From: Mycobacterium genavense ATCC 51234
GTDB taxonomy: Bacteria; Actinomycetota; Actinomycetes; Mycobacteriales; Mycobacteriaceae
Assembly (NCBI RefSeq): GCF_000526915.1
Contig: NZ_JAGZ01000005.1
Span: 1 to 64,000 of the forward strand
Direction: 5' to 3'
DNA length: 64,000 nt
The notes beneath the pieces were generated by a model. That model ran no database searches. It saw only the letters and a program-made list of their open reading frames with translations, and was not told the origin of the DNA. Numbering within the stretch: the first letter of the stretch is position 1; each line of letters opens with the position of its first letter. Both the position numbers and the translations under genes were made by a program. Of the stretch, positions 44,221-56,646 are shown in pieces.

Positions 44221-44946
44221 TTATTGCCCAATCTTGGCAACGATCTGGTCGAGGAGGCTCTCGGCCGCCCGATCGGTGTCCTTGTCGAGCAGGCAGACCC
44301 TGCCCTCGACGACGACGGAGCCCTGCACGGCCATCGCGTGCGAGCAGCCCCAGCGGGGGTCCTCCTCCTGGCGCATCGACAATGCGATGCGCGGGCCGAG
44401 CACCCGCAAGTCCTGGGTGGGGAAGTAGCTGTGATTGCCGTTGGCGGAGTGAAACCCGTAACGGCGCTGGGCACATCGCCGCCAGTCCTGTTGCGCGCGT
44501 TGCAATAACGCCCTGGCGTCGCCTCCGGTGGTGAACGACGTCACCAGCTGGGTGACGTCGGCTTGGACGGCATTGGGCGTGCTGAACTGGTTGCCGCGCA
44601 TCGCGAGATATCCGCTGTCGGCGTAGACCGTCATGTCGCCCACCGAAGCGAGTCCCAGGCAGGTGCGATCGTCGATGATCTGCGAGGAATCCGAGGTGCC
44701 GGTGGCGGTGCCGACCAGCGCCATGTTCGCTCCCCCGGCGAGGGCGACCAGCTGGTCCTGACTCAACAGCAGGCCCTCCAGGGTGGTGGTGGCCATCACC
44801 GGCGGAACGGGTCTGGCCGATGAGTCGGTGGTGGTGTGGCTACCGGGTGCGGCCGCCAGCGCGGTCCCGTCGACCATCCTGGTGCAGCCCGCGGTCAGCG
44901 TGCAAGCGGCGAACAAGGCGATCGTCCATCGAAGTACCGGGTACAT
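44221..44946 (-). CDS. lppH: lipoprotein LppH with PknH-type sensor domain
   Basis: 241 residues. Signal peptide and lipobox LTAGC (about 17-21), then a PknH-like extracellular sensor domain with Cys in RTCLGLASV, WRRCAQ, WGCSHAMAV and VCLLDKD, which would form two disulfides. It matches Rv3576 of M. tuberculosis. It binds an unknown ligand at the cell surface. It lies downstream of the zinc transporter genes with 12 bases between. Confidence 0.92.
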   Translation of the reverse strand: MYPVLRWTIALFAACTLTAGCTRMVDGTALAAAPGSHTTTDSSARPVPPVMATTTLEGLLLSQDQLVALAGGANMALVGTATGTSDSSQIIDDRTCLGLASVGDMTVYADSGYLAMRGNQFSTPNAVQADVTQLVTSFTTGGDARALLQRAQQDWRRCAQRRYGFHSANGNHSYFPTQDLRVLGPRIALSMRQEEDPRWGCSHAMAVQGSVVVEGRVCLLDKDTDRAAESLLDQIVAKIGQ

Positions 44947-44958
44947 CGCGCGACAAGC

Positions 44959-45819
44959 TTAAGTGCTGGCCTCCCGCCGTCGTCCCAGCAGCCAGCAGAA
45001 TAGATAGATCAGAAACGAGATCGTTGCGACGAACACCGACACCGGGACACCGGGCGCCAGCGACAGCACGATCCCGCCCACCGCCGCCACCTCGGCGAAG
45101 ATCACCGAGGCTGCGATGGCAGCCGCGGGCGAGGCGACCACCCGCGCGGCCGCGGCCGCTGGAGTGATCAGCAACGACATCACCAGCAGGGCGCCGACGA
45201 TCTGCACGGCCTGGGCGGCCACCACGCCCACCAGCGCCGCGAACACTATGCCCAATGCCTTGACCGGCACGCCGCGGGCGGCCGCGATATCGGGGTCGAC
45301 GGTGGCGAACAACAGCGGCCGGTAGCACACCGCCAGCACGCCGACGACCAGCAGGCACACCAGTGCCAGTGCCACCAGTCCGGTGTAGCCCACGCCGACG
45401 ATCTGGCCGGTGAGTAACGCGAAGCTCGTCGTGGTGCGTCCGGGGTAGAGGTAGATGAACAGCACCGCCAGACCCAGCCCGAACGCCAGCACCACCCCGG
45501 TCACCGAATCGCGCTCCCGGGCGCGCTGACCGAGCAGGCCGAACAGCGCGGCCGCCACCGCGCTGCCGAGCAAGGCGCCCAGGCCCACTTGAAATCCGAC
45601 CAGCAACGCGAATGCTGCTCCGGTCAAAGACAATTCGCTGGATCCGTGCACGGCGTACGACATCTGGTGCATCACGATGAACGGGCCGATCAGCCCCGCG
45701 ACCAGTCCCAGCAGAGCGGCCGCCAGCAGCGCCTGCTGGACGAAGTCGTGGTTCAGCAGGGCGGCGGTGATGTCGAAGGAAAGCAGATGACCCAGTACGT
45801 CGGCGAGCTGGTTGTTCAT
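44959..45819 (-). CDS. zinc/manganese ABC transporter permease
   Basis: 286 residues with about eight membrane helices, the ZnuB/MntB ABC-3 family. MSYAVHGSSELSLTGAAFALL, the TTTSFALLTGQIVGVGY loop and SLLITPAAAAARV are typical. The ATG at 45819 overlaps the ATPase stop by four bases (ATGA). With the ATPase and binding protein it forms a complete importer. Confidence 0.92.
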   Translation of the reverse strand: MNNQLADVLGHLLSFDITAALLNHDFVQQALLAAALLGLVAGLIGPFIVMHQMSYAVHGSSELSLTGAAFALLVGFQVGLGALLGSAVAAALFGLLGQRARERDSVTGVVLAFGLGLAVLFIYLYPGRTTTSFALLTGQIVGVGYTGLVALALVCLLVVGVLAVCYRPLLFATVDPDIAAARGVPVKALGIVFAALVGVVAAQAVQIVGALLVMSLLITPAAAAARVVASPAAAIAASVIFAEVAAVGGIVLSLAPGVPVSVFVATISFLIYLFCWLLGRRREAST

Positions 45820-46643
45820 AAGGCGTGCCCGCTGTCGTCGCCGATCACCACGTAGCGGTCGTTGACCTTCACCACCTGAATGTCGGCCCGGTACAACGTG
45901 GACAGCGTCTCGGTGTTCATCACCTGCTCGACGCTGCCGATGCGGAAGCGACCGTCGACCAGATACAGCACCCGGTCGACATACGGCAGGATCGTGTTGA
46001 TCTCGTGCGTCACCACCATGACCGTGGTGTTGGCCTCGCGGCGGCGGCGGTCGATCAGCGCCGCAACCAGTTTGGCGTTGGCCGGGTCCAGTGCCAGCAG
46101 CGGTTCGTCGCACAGCAGCAGCATCGGGTCGCTGGCCAACGCCTGCGCGATGCGCACGCGCTGCAACTCCCCACCCGACATCAGCCCCACCCGGACATCG
46201 GCCAGCCGGTCGCCGTTGACCTGTGCCAGCGCTTGCCGCACGGCCAGTCGGCGGCGTCGGCGCTCGGCGGCGCGCAACGGCAGGACACCCCAGCGGTTTC
46301 CGTCGATGCCAAGGGCGACCAGGTCGCGGCCGAGCAGCATCACGTCCCGGTCGATCGGGCGGTGTTGGGGCACATAGCCGATGGCTCCGTTGCCCGCGGT
46401 GACCTCCTTGCCGTCGACGTGGGCGGCTCCCGCACTGAGCAGCAGTTGTCCGAGCAACACCTTCAGGAGCGAGGTCTTGCCGGTACCGTTGGGGCCGAGC
46501 ACCGCGATGAACTCACCCGGCGACACCGACAGGTCGAGATCGTCCCACAGCACGCGATCGCCGAACGCCAGCCGGGCACCGGTGAGCGAGACGGCGGGAG
46601 GCCGCGGATCGGCGGTCTCGACGGCTTGGTCAATGACGGGCAT
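45816..46643 (-). CDS. zinc/manganese ABC transporter ATPase
   Basis: 275 residues. Walker A GPNGTGKTS, signature LMSGGELQRVRIAQAL, Walker B MLLLCDEPLLAL and switch His in VVTHEIN. The Q-loop is GYVPQHRPID. It belongs to the ZnuC/MntA group of metal importers. The gene overlaps the binding-protein gene by 14 bases and the permease gene by four. Confidence 0.93.
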   Translation of the reverse strand: MPVIDQAVETADPRPPAVSLTGARLAFGDRVLWDDLDLSVSPGEFIAVLGPNGTGKTSLLKVLLGQLLLSAGAAHVDGKEVTAGNGAIGYVPQHRPIDRDVMLLGRDLVALGIDGNRWGVLPLRAAERRRRRLAVRQALAQVNGDRLADVRVGLMSGGELQRVRIAQALASDPMLLLCDEPLLALDPANAKLVAALIDRRRREANTTVMVVTHEINTILPYVDRVLYLVDGRFRIGSVEQVMNTETLSTLYRADIQVVKVNDRYVVIGDDSGHAL

Positions 46644-47556
46644 TGTTCCCGCTCGATCGCAATGCGGCCTGCAACGCCTGCACGGTATTGCGTTGCCAGG
46701 AAAGGTAATCGGCGCCGTCGGGCAGCGTCTCGGTCACCTGGGTGACCGGCACACCCGCACGTCGGGCGGCATCCTGCAGGCCGCTGATCGCGGGCGTGGC
46801 CGTCTGCGGGTTGACCAGCAGCGCCGCGATCTGGTGGCGGTTGACCAGGTCGAAGACGTAGGCCATGTCGGCCGGCGACGGGTCGGTTCCGTTCTCGTTG
46901 GCCGACATGAACGCCGGCGGAGTGCGATTGGTCAGGCCCGTGGCTTTGAGCAGGTAGTACGCAACCGGTTCGGTCGCAAGCACCGCGGCGTCGGGATACG
47001 TGTCGGCGATGGAGCGTTCGGAAGCCGCGATCGCATCGGCGTCGCGGCCGAACCCGGTGGCGTTGGCCCGATAGTCGTTCGCGTTGTCCGCATCGATTTC
47101 GGCGAGCCGGTCGGCGATGGTGGTGGCGACGGCCTTGGCGATGCCGAGGTCGTAGAAGACGTGCTCGTCGGGCTCCCCGCTATCCGCCTTACCGGCGAAC
47201 GAGTAGGCGTCCACCGACTTGATGTTCGAGTGGCCGTTCAGCACCTGCGTGACCCAGGGGTCGTAGCCACCGCCGTTGTAGACCACCAATCCGGAGTCCA
47301 TCAGCGACGCGGCGTCCGAGGCGCTGGCCTGATAGGTGTGCGGATCGACAGTGGCGCCGGACAGGATCGATCTGACCTTGACATGCCGTCCGGCGACAAA
47401 ATCGGCAACGCTTCCCCACACTTCAGTCGAGGCCACCACGCCGGTCCCCGGTTGGTGCGCGGAGCCGGCGACGCCGCACCCGGTGACCACTGCGGCCCCG
47501 ACCACACACACGGCCAACGCCGTCAGAACGCGCGAACCCTCGCTTGCTTGTGTCAT
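46630..47556 (-). CDS. zinc/manganese ABC transporter substrate-binding lipoprotein
   Basis: 308 residues with signal peptide and lipobox-like VVTGC (about 23-27), then a ZnuA/TroA cluster 9 binding protein. Expected metal ligands lie in DPHTYQAS (His), DEHVFYDLG (His) and late acidic residues. It lacks the long His-rich loop of classic ZnuA. First gene of the operon. A Zur-like box lies about 70-90 bases upstream, which points to zinc as substrate. Confidence 0.92.
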   Translation of the reverse strand: MTQASEGSRVLTALAVCVVGAAVVTGCGVAGSAHQPGTGVVASTEVWGSVADFVAGRHVKVRSILSGATVDPHTYQASASDAASLMDSGLVVYNGGGYDPWVTQVLNGHSNIKSVDAYSFAGKADSGEPDEHVFYDLGIAKAVATTIADRLAEIDADNANDYRANATGFGRDADAIAASERSIADTYPDAAVLATEPVAYYLLKATGLTNRTPPAFMSANENGTDPSPADMAYVFDLVNRHQIAALLVNPQTATPAISGLQDAARRAGVPVTQVTETLPDGADYLSWQRNTVQALQAALRSSGNNARH

Positions 47557-47624
47557 TTCGTCCCATCAGCGCTGCCCGCGGGCGTGATATTCCGGTGGCT
47601 GTCCGGAGCGCCGACCCATAATAC

Positions 47625-47645
47625 TAATGAAAATCGTTTCCGTTA
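47625..47645. promoter_or_regulatory. Zur box upstream of the metal ABC transporter
   Basis: TAATGAAAATCGTTTCCGTTA is an imperfect palindrome close to the mycobacterial Zur consensus as I recall it (TGAAAAT-n-n-TTTTCA type). It stands between the transporter operon and the divergent lacI gene, 69 bases before the transporter start. Confidence 0.7.
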
Positions 47646-47705
47646 GAAAGTGGCAGATCGCGCTGGCTTAGGCACCGGCGAGGACGCGCGGTAGCGTCGG
47701 CGAAC

Positions 47706-48784
47706 GTGAGTCCCACCTCGCGCCGACGTGCGACTCTGGCGTCGTTGGCGGCCGAACTCAAGGTGTCCCGCACCACCATCTCGAACGCGTTCAACCGGCC
47801 GGACCAACTCTCACCCGACCTCCGCGAACGCGTACTCGCCACGGCCAAGCGGCTGGGCAAGCGGGCCCCGACCCGGTGGCGCGTTCGTTGCGCACCCGCA
47901 AGGCCGGTGCGATCGGCTTGTTGATGGCCGAGCCGCTGACGTATTTCTTCAGCGACCCGGCGGCGCGCGACTTCGTCACGGGCGTGGCGCAGTCGTGCGA
48001 AGAGCAGGGCCAGGGCCTGTTGCTGGTCGCCGTCGGGCCGAGCCGCAGCCGGGAGGACGGCGAGGCCGCGGTGCTGGCCGCCGGGGTGGACGGTTTCGTG
48101 GTCTATTCGGTCCGCGACGACGATCCCTACCTTCAGGTGGTGCTGCAGCGGCGGCTGCCCGTGGTGGTCGTCGACCAGCCCAAGGGGTTATCCGGGGCGT
48201 CGCGGGTGGGCATCGACGACCGAGCCGCGATGCGCGAGATCGCCGAATACGTGCTGGGCCTGGAGCATCGCGAGATCGGCCTGCTGACGATGCGACTGGG
48301 CCAGGATCGCCGCCAAGGCGTGGCCGACGCAAATCGGTTGCGCTCGTTGACTTTCGACGTGCAGCGCGAACGCATCACCGGCGTATGGGACGCCATGGCC
48401 GCCGCCGGTGTAGACCCGGACATGCTGACCGTGGTGGAAAGCTACGAACACCTGCCGGAGTCGGGCGGCGAGGCCGCCAAGGCGGCACTGGAGGCCAATC
48501 CGCGGATCACCGCATTGATGTGCACCGCGGACATCTTGGCGCTGTCGGCGATGGATTACCTTCGCGCACATGGCATTTACGTGCCCGGCCAGATCAGCGT
48601 CACCGGCTTCGACGGGGTTCCCGAGGCGATCAGCCGCGGCTTGACGACGGTGGCCCAGCCCAGCCTGCGCAAGGGCCGCCGGGCCGGGGAACTGCTGCTC
48701 CGCCCGCCACGGTCCGGCCTGCCGGTCGTCGAGCTGCTGGACACCGAGCTGATCCGGGGCCGGACCTCGGGCCCGCCGGTCTAG
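47706..48784 (+). pseudogene. LacI-family transcriptional regulator, frameshifted
   Basis: Rv3575c-like regulator. The N-terminal helix-turn-helix LASLAAELKVSRTTISNAFN and hinge are in one frame up to AKRLG. The ligand-binding domain continues from GPDPVARSLRTRKAGAIGLL in another. One base is missing near 47861. The total length (1079 bases) is one short of 360 codons, the size of the M. tuberculosis protein. As it stands only a roughly 50-residue DNA-binding piece would be made. It converges on kstR with four bases between stops. Confidence 0.85.
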
Positions 48785-48788
48785 GCGC

Positions 48789-49454
48789 CTACCGGCTGGA
48801 GTCCTGATCGCCGATCAGCAACCGCACCGCCAGGTCGAGCCGCTTGCTGACGTCGGTCGCCGACGCGCGCCGGGTAAGCCAGGCCAGCAGGTTCGACAAC
48901 CACACGTCGAAGATCACCCGGGCGATGTGGTACTGGTCCTCGGTCGGTTCGCCGTCACTCATCGCGCGCGCGAACATGCTGTCGATCAGCTTCTCCACCT
49001 GGTCGACCTCGCTGGCCGCCGACGCGTCGGCGAACACGTAGGCGCGCGTCATCGCCTCGGTGAGCAGCGGGTTGCGCTGCATCGCCCGGTTGAGCTTGCC
49101 GACCATGAAATTCAGCCGCTGGAACGGCGTGCTACCGGCCATCGCGGAGCGGTCGGTTTTCGCGTCGATGCGGCTGAACTCCCGCCCCAGTGCCGACACC
49201 AGCAAGTGCACCTTGGACGGGAAGTAGCGGTACAGCGTCCCGACCGCGACATCCGCGCGATCCGCCACCGCGCGCATCTGAACTGCCTCGTAGCCGCCCT
49301 TGGTCGCGATCGCCATGGTGGCATCCAAGATGCGTTTGCGACGCTCGCGTTGTGCCTCCGAACCCAGCTCGGATTCGGCCAGTACTGCCATGTTCACGAC
49401 CTCGCGCGGCTGCGAGTCGGAGGCGTGGCCCGAGTTATCGTTCGCTGACGACAT
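48789..49454 (-). CDS. kstR: TetR-family cholesterol catabolism repressor KstR
   Basis: KstR represses the large cholesterol-uptake and side-chain/ring degradation regulon and is released by 3-oxo-cholestenoyl-CoA thioesters. The helix-turn-helix AVADRADVAVGTLYRYFPSK and ligand domain are nearly identical to M. tuberculosis KstR. The ATG at 49454 (MSSANDNSG, 221 residues) is chosen over an upstream in-frame start that would add 25 unrelated residues. A KstR operator lies between it and fadE34, giving autoregulation. Confidence 0.97.
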   Translation of the reverse strand: MSSANDNSGHASDSQPREVVNMAVLAESELGSEAQRERRKRILDATMAIATKGGYEAVQMRAVADRADVAVGTLYRYFPSKVHLLVSALGREFSRIDAKTDRSAMAGSTPFQRLNFMVGKLNRAMQRNPLLTEAMTRAYVFADASAASEVDQVEKLIDSMFARAMSDGEPTEDQYHIARVIFDVWLSNLLAWLTRRASATDVSKRLDLAVRLLIGDQDSSR

Positions 49455-49596
49455 CTGACGGATTGCTCCTCTTTCGGGCGGTTCGTTCGCAAACGATAAC
49501 CAAGTCGTATGTGAATTTCCCACCTCCATCCCGCCGGGGACAGCGAGCTGTCCTGCTGTAACGGCGTTCGACTTGACGGTCGATCACTGGCACTAT

Positions 49597-49610
49597 TAGA
49601 ACACGTTCTA
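49597..49610. promoter_or_regulatory. KstR operator, kstR-fadE34 intergenic
   Basis: TAGAACACGTTCTA fits TnnAACnnGTTnnA exactly and is a perfect palindrome, between the divergent kstR and fadE34 starts. Confidence 0.9.
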
Positions 49611-49665
49611 GTGGGCCATAGCGCCACTAAATGGTCACGTTGAATCCAGCACCCGGAGGGTCCCA

Positions 49666-51798
49666 GTGGTAGCGACCGTCACCGACGAACAGTTCGCGGC
49701 GCGCGAGTTGGTGCGCGACTGGGCCCGCAACACCACATCCGGGCCGGGCGGGACGGCGGCAATCCGCGAGGTCGAGCAGGGCAATGCGGATGCCTGGCGA
49801 CCGGTTTTCGCCCGGCTGGCCGACCTGGGCCTGTTCGGAGTGGCCATCGCCGAGGACGCCGGCGGGGCCAGCGGCAGCGTCGAGGATCTGTGCGCGATGG
49901 TCGAGGAGGCGGCCAAGGCGTTGGTCCCCGGACCGATCGCGACCACCGCGCTGGCCACCCTGGTTGTCACCGATCCCGACGTGCTGTCGGCGCTCGCCTC
50001 CGGTGAGCGCTTCGCCGGTCTGGCGCTCGAGGGCGACGTGCGGTTCGACGGCGGGGTGGCCTCGGGGACGGTCGACTTCGTGCTGGGCGGCGCCGACGGC
50101 GGGCTGTTGCTGTTACCCGCCGGCGACACGTTTGTCCTCGTCGACACCACCGGCGACGGCGTGCGGGTGGAACCGTTGCAGGCCGCCGACTTTTCCCGGC
50201 CGCTGGCGCGCGTGGTGTTGGCATCGGCCCCGGCGACCCCGATCGCGGAGTCGCGGCGGCGGGTCGAGGAGCTGGCCGCGACCGTGCTGGCCGCCGAAGC
50301 GGCGGGGGTCACCCGCTGGTCGCTGACCACCGCGGTCGACTACGCGAAGGTGCGCGAGCAGTTCGGCAAGCCGATCGGCAGCTTCCAGGCCGTCAAGCAC
50401 CTGTGCGCGGAGATGCTGTGTCGCGCCGAGCAGGTCGAGGTGGCCGCCGCGGACGCGGCCCGCGCCGCCGGCGAGTCTGACGCCGACCAGTTCTCCATCG
50501 CCGCCGCGCTGGCCGCCGGCGTCGCGATTGCCGCGGTGAAGGCCAACGTCAAGGACTGCATTCAGGTGCTCGGCGGTATCGGCTGCACCTGGGAGCACGA
50601 CGCGCATCTGTATCTGCGCCGCGCGCACGCGATCGGCCGGTACCTCGGGGGCGCCGAGCGCTGGTTGCGCCGCATCACCGAGCTGACCCAGGACGGGGTG
50701 CGCCGACGGCTGAGCATCGACCTCGCCGAGGTCGAGGGTCAGCGCGCCGAGCTCGCCGCAACCGTCGCCGAGATCGCCGCGCTGCCCGTCGAGAAGCGGC
50801 AGGTGGCCCTGGCCGACGCGGGCCTGCAGGCACCGCACTGGCCCAAGCCGTATGGCCGCGCCGCTTCGCCGGCGGAGCAGCTGCTGATCGACCAGGAGCT
50901 GGCCGCGGGCGGAGTGGACCGACCCGACCTGGTGATCGGCTGGTGGGCGGCGCCGACGATCCTCGAGCACGGCACCCCCGAGCAGATCGCACAATTCGTG
51001 CCGGCCACCATGCGTGGCGAATTCCTTTGGTGCCAGCTGTTTTCCGAGCCGGGAGCCGGCTCCGACCTGGCGTCGCTGCGCACCAAGGCGGTGCGCGGGA
51101 ACGGCGGCTGGTTGCTGAGCGGGCAGAAGGTGTGGACGTCGGCGGCGCACAAGGCGCGCTGGGGCGTGTGCCTGGCGCGCACCGATCCCGACGCTCCCAA
51201 GCACAAGGGCATCACCTACTTCCTGGTCGACATGAAATCGCCCGGCATCGACATCCGGCCGCTGCGCGAGATCACCGGCGACTCGCTGTTCAACGAGGTG
51301 TTCCTGGACAACGTCTTCGTGCCCGACGAGATGGTCGTCGGCGCGGTCAACGACGGCTGGCGGCTGGCCCGCACCACGCTGGCCAACGAGCGGGTCGCGA
51401 TGGCCAACGGCACCGCGCTGGGCAACCCGATGGAAGAGCTGCTCAAGCTGCTGGCGCAGCGGGACCTGGATGTCGCCGAGCAGGACCGGCTGGGGCGGCT
51501 GACCATTTTGGCCCAGACCGGCGCGCTGCTGGACCAGCGCATCGCCCAGCTGGCTGTCGGCGGGCAGGATCCGGGCGCGCAATCGAGCGTGCGCAAGCTG
51601 ATCGGCGTCCGCTACCGGCAGGCGCTGGCCGAATTCACGATGGACGTCGCCGAGGGCGGCGGGCTGGTCGACCGCCGGGCGGACGGCGACCGGGCGGTGT
51701 TCGACTTCCTGAACACCCGCTGCCTGACGATCGCCGGCGGCACCGAGCAGATCCTGCTGACCGTGGCCGCCGAGCGGCTGCTCGGCCTGCCCCGCTGA
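49666..51798 (+). CDS. fadE34: acyl-CoA dehydrogenase FadE34 (two fused ACAD domains)
   Basis: 710 residues comprising two acyl-CoA dehydrogenase domains in tandem (about 1-340 and 350-710). The second has QLFSEPGAGSDLASL, WTSAAHKARWG and the C-terminal GGTEQILLTVAAERLLGLPR. In M. tuberculosis the ortholog (ChsE3) oxidises the five-carbon side-chain CoA ester of cholesterol or cholate-type intermediates. It starts at a GTG after an AGG-type ribosome site and is controlled by the KstR operator upstream. Confidence 0.95.
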   Translation: MVATVTDEQFAARELVRDWARNTTSGPGGTAAIREVEQGNADAWRPVFARLADLGLFGVAIAEDAGGASGSVEDLCAMVEEAAKALVPGPIATTALATLVVTDPDVLSALASGERFAGLALEGDVRFDGGVASGTVDFVLGGADGGLLLLPAGDTFVLVDTTGDGVRVEPLQAADFSRPLARVVLASAPATPIAESRRRVEELAATVLAAEAAGVTRWSLTTAVDYAKVREQFGKPIGSFQAVKHLCAEMLCRAEQVEVAAADAARAAGESDADQFSIAAALAAGVAIAAVKANVKDCIQVLGGIGCTWEHDAHLYLRRAHAIGRYLGGAERWLRRITELTQDGVRRRLSIDLAEVEGQRAELAATVAEIAALPVEKRQVALADAGLQAPHWPKPYGRAASPAEQLLIDQELAAGGVDRPDLVIGWWAAPTILEHGTPEQIAQFVPATMRGEFLWCQLFSEPGAGSDLASLRTKAVRGNGGWLLSGQKVWTSAAHKARWGVCLARTDPDAPKHKGITYFLVDMKSPGIDIRPLREITGDSLFNEVFLDNVFVPDEMVVGAVNDGWRLARTTLANERVAMANGTALGNPMEELLKLLAQRDLDVAEQDRLGRLTILAQTGALLDQRIAQLAVGGQDPGAQSSVRKLIGVRYRQALAEFTMDVAEGGGLVDRRADGDRAVFDFLNTRCLTIAGGTEQILLTVAAERLLGLPR

Positions 51799-51803
51799 GT
51801 CTT

Positions 51804-51864
51804 CGCCGAGCCTGTGATTTAGCGGCCTCACTCGCATTTTGGCTGCGGAGTTACCGGCTCGGCG
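51804..51864. terminator. inverted repeat between convergent fadE34 and Rv3572-like genes
   Basis: CGCCGAGCC (51804-51812) and GGCTCGGCG (51856-51864) are perfect inverted repeats with a long loop and no T tract. It may act as a weak or bidirectional terminator. Confidence 0.3.
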
Positions 51865-51872
51865 CCCAAGCG

Positions 51873-52409
51873 CTAGGAGAACGTCGTCACGGCGCAGGTG
51901 CTCGGCGAGGTGATGTTGACCCCGCTGTACACCACCTGAATGTGGGTGCAGGTGTAGACGGTTTCGTCGGTCTTGGGCTGGCCGGTGCCCCAATCGGTGG
52001 AGTCGATACGCCCGGTGGTCTGGTACTTGTCCGGCGGTCCTTCACCGAAGTAGACCGTGGTGATCTCGTCGGTCCCCATCGATTTCATGACCCGCTCGTA
52101 TTGCCCGTTGGCGTGCGCGTCCAGGTAGGCCATCCGGTTGTTGGACCGGATCTCGGTGGTCTGGCGCGCCCACAGGCCGGGCGGGAAGCCGATCACGCCG
52201 CCGTCGGGGGTACGGGTGTCGGCCCCGGCGACGAAGTCGCAATGGCCGTCGAATTTGAAGCAGTTGAGGAACATATGCGTTTCCAGCTGATTCGGGCCGT
52301 CCAGCGGGAACAGCGTGGTGGCGGTGTTGCTCGCCGCGCCGGCCCCCGGTGCGGGCAGGAAAGCCAACGCCAGTCCGACGGCGGCCACGCCCGTTGCCAA
52401 CCGCTTCAT
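51873..52409 (-). CDS. secreted protein of unknown function (Rv3572-like)
   Basis: 178 residues with a signal peptide (about 1-25, LALAFLPAPGAGA). The mature part has Cys in FLNCFKFDGHCDF, VYTCTH and STCAV, suggesting two disulfides, and no recognised catalytic motif. It corresponds to the conserved gene between fadE34 and kshB in M. tuberculosis. It lies 29 bases downstream of kshB, so it shares the KstR-controlled promoter. Confidence 0.85.
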   Translation of the reverse strand: MKRLATGVAAVGLALAFLPAPGAGAASNTATTLFPLDGPNQLETHMFLNCFKFDGHCDFVAGADTRTPDGGVIGFPPGLWARQTTEIRSNNRMAYLDAHANGQYERVMKSMGTDEITTVYFGEGPPDKYQTTGRIDSTDWGTGQPKTDETVYTCTHIQVVYSGVNITSPSTCAVTTFS

Positions 52410-52438
52410 CCCGCGCCCTTTCCGTCGAACTCCCGCGA

Positions 52439-53521
52439 CTAATCGTCGTAGGTGACTTCTACCGAATCAGATTCCGGGTGAGATTGACAGGCCAAAATTA
52501 GCCCGTCGTCGAGGTCCTGCTGTTCGAGCACGTCGTTGACCTCCATGCTGACTTTGCCGCTTTTCAGCGTGCAGGCACATGCCCCGCAGTGGCCTTCCCG
52601 ACAGGAGAACGGCGCATCGAGCCCCTTGGCCAGCAGAACGTCGAGCAGTTTCGCGCTGCGTGGCCACGACACCGTGTGCGTCTCGCCGTCCAGTTCGACG
52701 ATCGCGGTGGCCGGCGGCTGGTCACCCGCATCGGTGTCCTCGATCGTGACCGCGACGAACGGGTCGGAATCTAGCGACTTGAACACCTCGATATGAACCT
52801 GTGCCGCAGGCACTTTCAGCGACTCGAGCGCCTGGCGGGCCGCATCCATGAACGGGCCGGGTCCGCAGATGAAGGCGTGCCGATCGGTGAACGGCGCGGC
52901 CAGCCTCCCCAGCGCCGCCGTGCTGGGCAGCCCCTGCAGCGACTCCAGCCAGTGCAGCACCGTGAGCCGGTCGGGATACTTGGCCGCCAGCTCGCGCAGC
53001 GCCTCGGCGAAGATCACCGAGCTTTCGTCGCGGTTGGCGTAGACCAGCGTCACCTGCCCGGCGCCTTCGGACAGCGCCGACTTGCAGATCGACATGATCG
53101 GGGTGATGCCGCTGCCGGCGGCCAGCAGCAGGAAGTCCTGGTCGAGCGTCTTGGGGACGAAGGTGCCCGACGGCGCCAGCACGTGGATCCGCATGCCCGC
53201 CTGGGCGTTGTCGCACAGCCAGTTGGACGCGTAGCCGTCGGCGGTCCGTTTGATCGTGACGGTCAACGCGTTGTCGGTGAACGGCGAGCTGCACAGCGAG
53301 TAGCAGCGCGCCACCGAGCCGGTGCGATCGCTGGGCACCCGCAACGTGAGGAACTGGCCGGGTGCGTAGCGCAGCCGCTCCGGCGGGATCTCCGGATCGC
53401 CCGACGCGTCCGGCACCGCGAACACCAGCGAGCGCGCATCGTCGGTCTCCTCGACGACCTCGGCGATCTGCAGTTCGAGTACGTGGTCGCCGAGTGGCTC
53501 GTCCAGATCTGCGTCCGTCAA
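52439..53521 (-). CDS. kshB: 3-ketosteroid 9-alpha-hydroxylase reductase subunit KshB
   Basis: KshB, 360 residues, passes electrons from NADH to the Rieske oxygenase KshA, which opens the steroid B ring. It has an FAD-binding domain (CYSLCSSPF), an NAD domain (LLAAGSGITPIMSI, CGPGPFM) and a C-terminal plant-type 2Fe-2S domain (CREGHCGACAC). The start is taken as TTG 53521 (LTDADLDEPLGDHVLE), with GGGAGGG just upstream; longer frames have no family match. Two KstR sites lie between it and hsaA. Confidence 0.93.
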   Translation of the reverse strand: MTDADLDEPLGDHVLELQIAEVVEETDDARSLVFAVPDASGDPEIPPERLRYAPGQFLTLRVPSDRTGSVARCYSLCSSPFTDNALTVTIKRTADGYASNWLCDNAQAGMRIHVLAPSGTFVPKTLDQDFLLLAAGSGITPIMSICKSALSEGAGQVTLVYANRDESSVIFAEALRELAAKYPDRLTVLHWLESLQGLPSTAALGRLAAPFTDRHAFICGPGPFMDAARQALESLKVPAAQVHIEVFKSLDSDPFVAVTIEDTDAGDQPPATAIVELDGETHTVSWPRSAKLLDVLLAKGLDAPFSCREGHCGACACTLKSGKVSMEVNDVLEQQDLDDGLILACQSHPESDSVEVTYDD

Positions 53522-53545
53522 GACCGCCCTCCCTTCGTAACAACT

Positions 53546-53559
53546 AGAACATGTTACAG
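53546..53559. promoter_or_regulatory. KstR operator, kshB side
   Basis: TAGAACATGTTACA fits TnnAACnnGTTnnA, 25 bases before the kshB start. Confidence 0.85.
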
Positions 53560-53612
53560 AAAACCCGATTTGTATCGCTACCAGGCGCAGGAATACCCTG
53601 CTCGACACAAAT

Positions 53613-53626
53613 CAGAACATGTTCTA
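53613..53626. promoter_or_regulatory. KstR-like operator, hsaA side
   Basis: CAGAACATGTTCTA matches the KstR motif except for the first base (C for T), 51 bases before the hsaA start. Confidence 0.75.
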
Positions 53627-53676
53627 GTCTGCTGGGTAAGTCCACTGAGTAAGTCTGGCCCAGGAGGCAAACCTAA

Positions 53677-56635
<2,959 letters not shown>

Positions 56636-56646
56636 TTTTTCACGCC

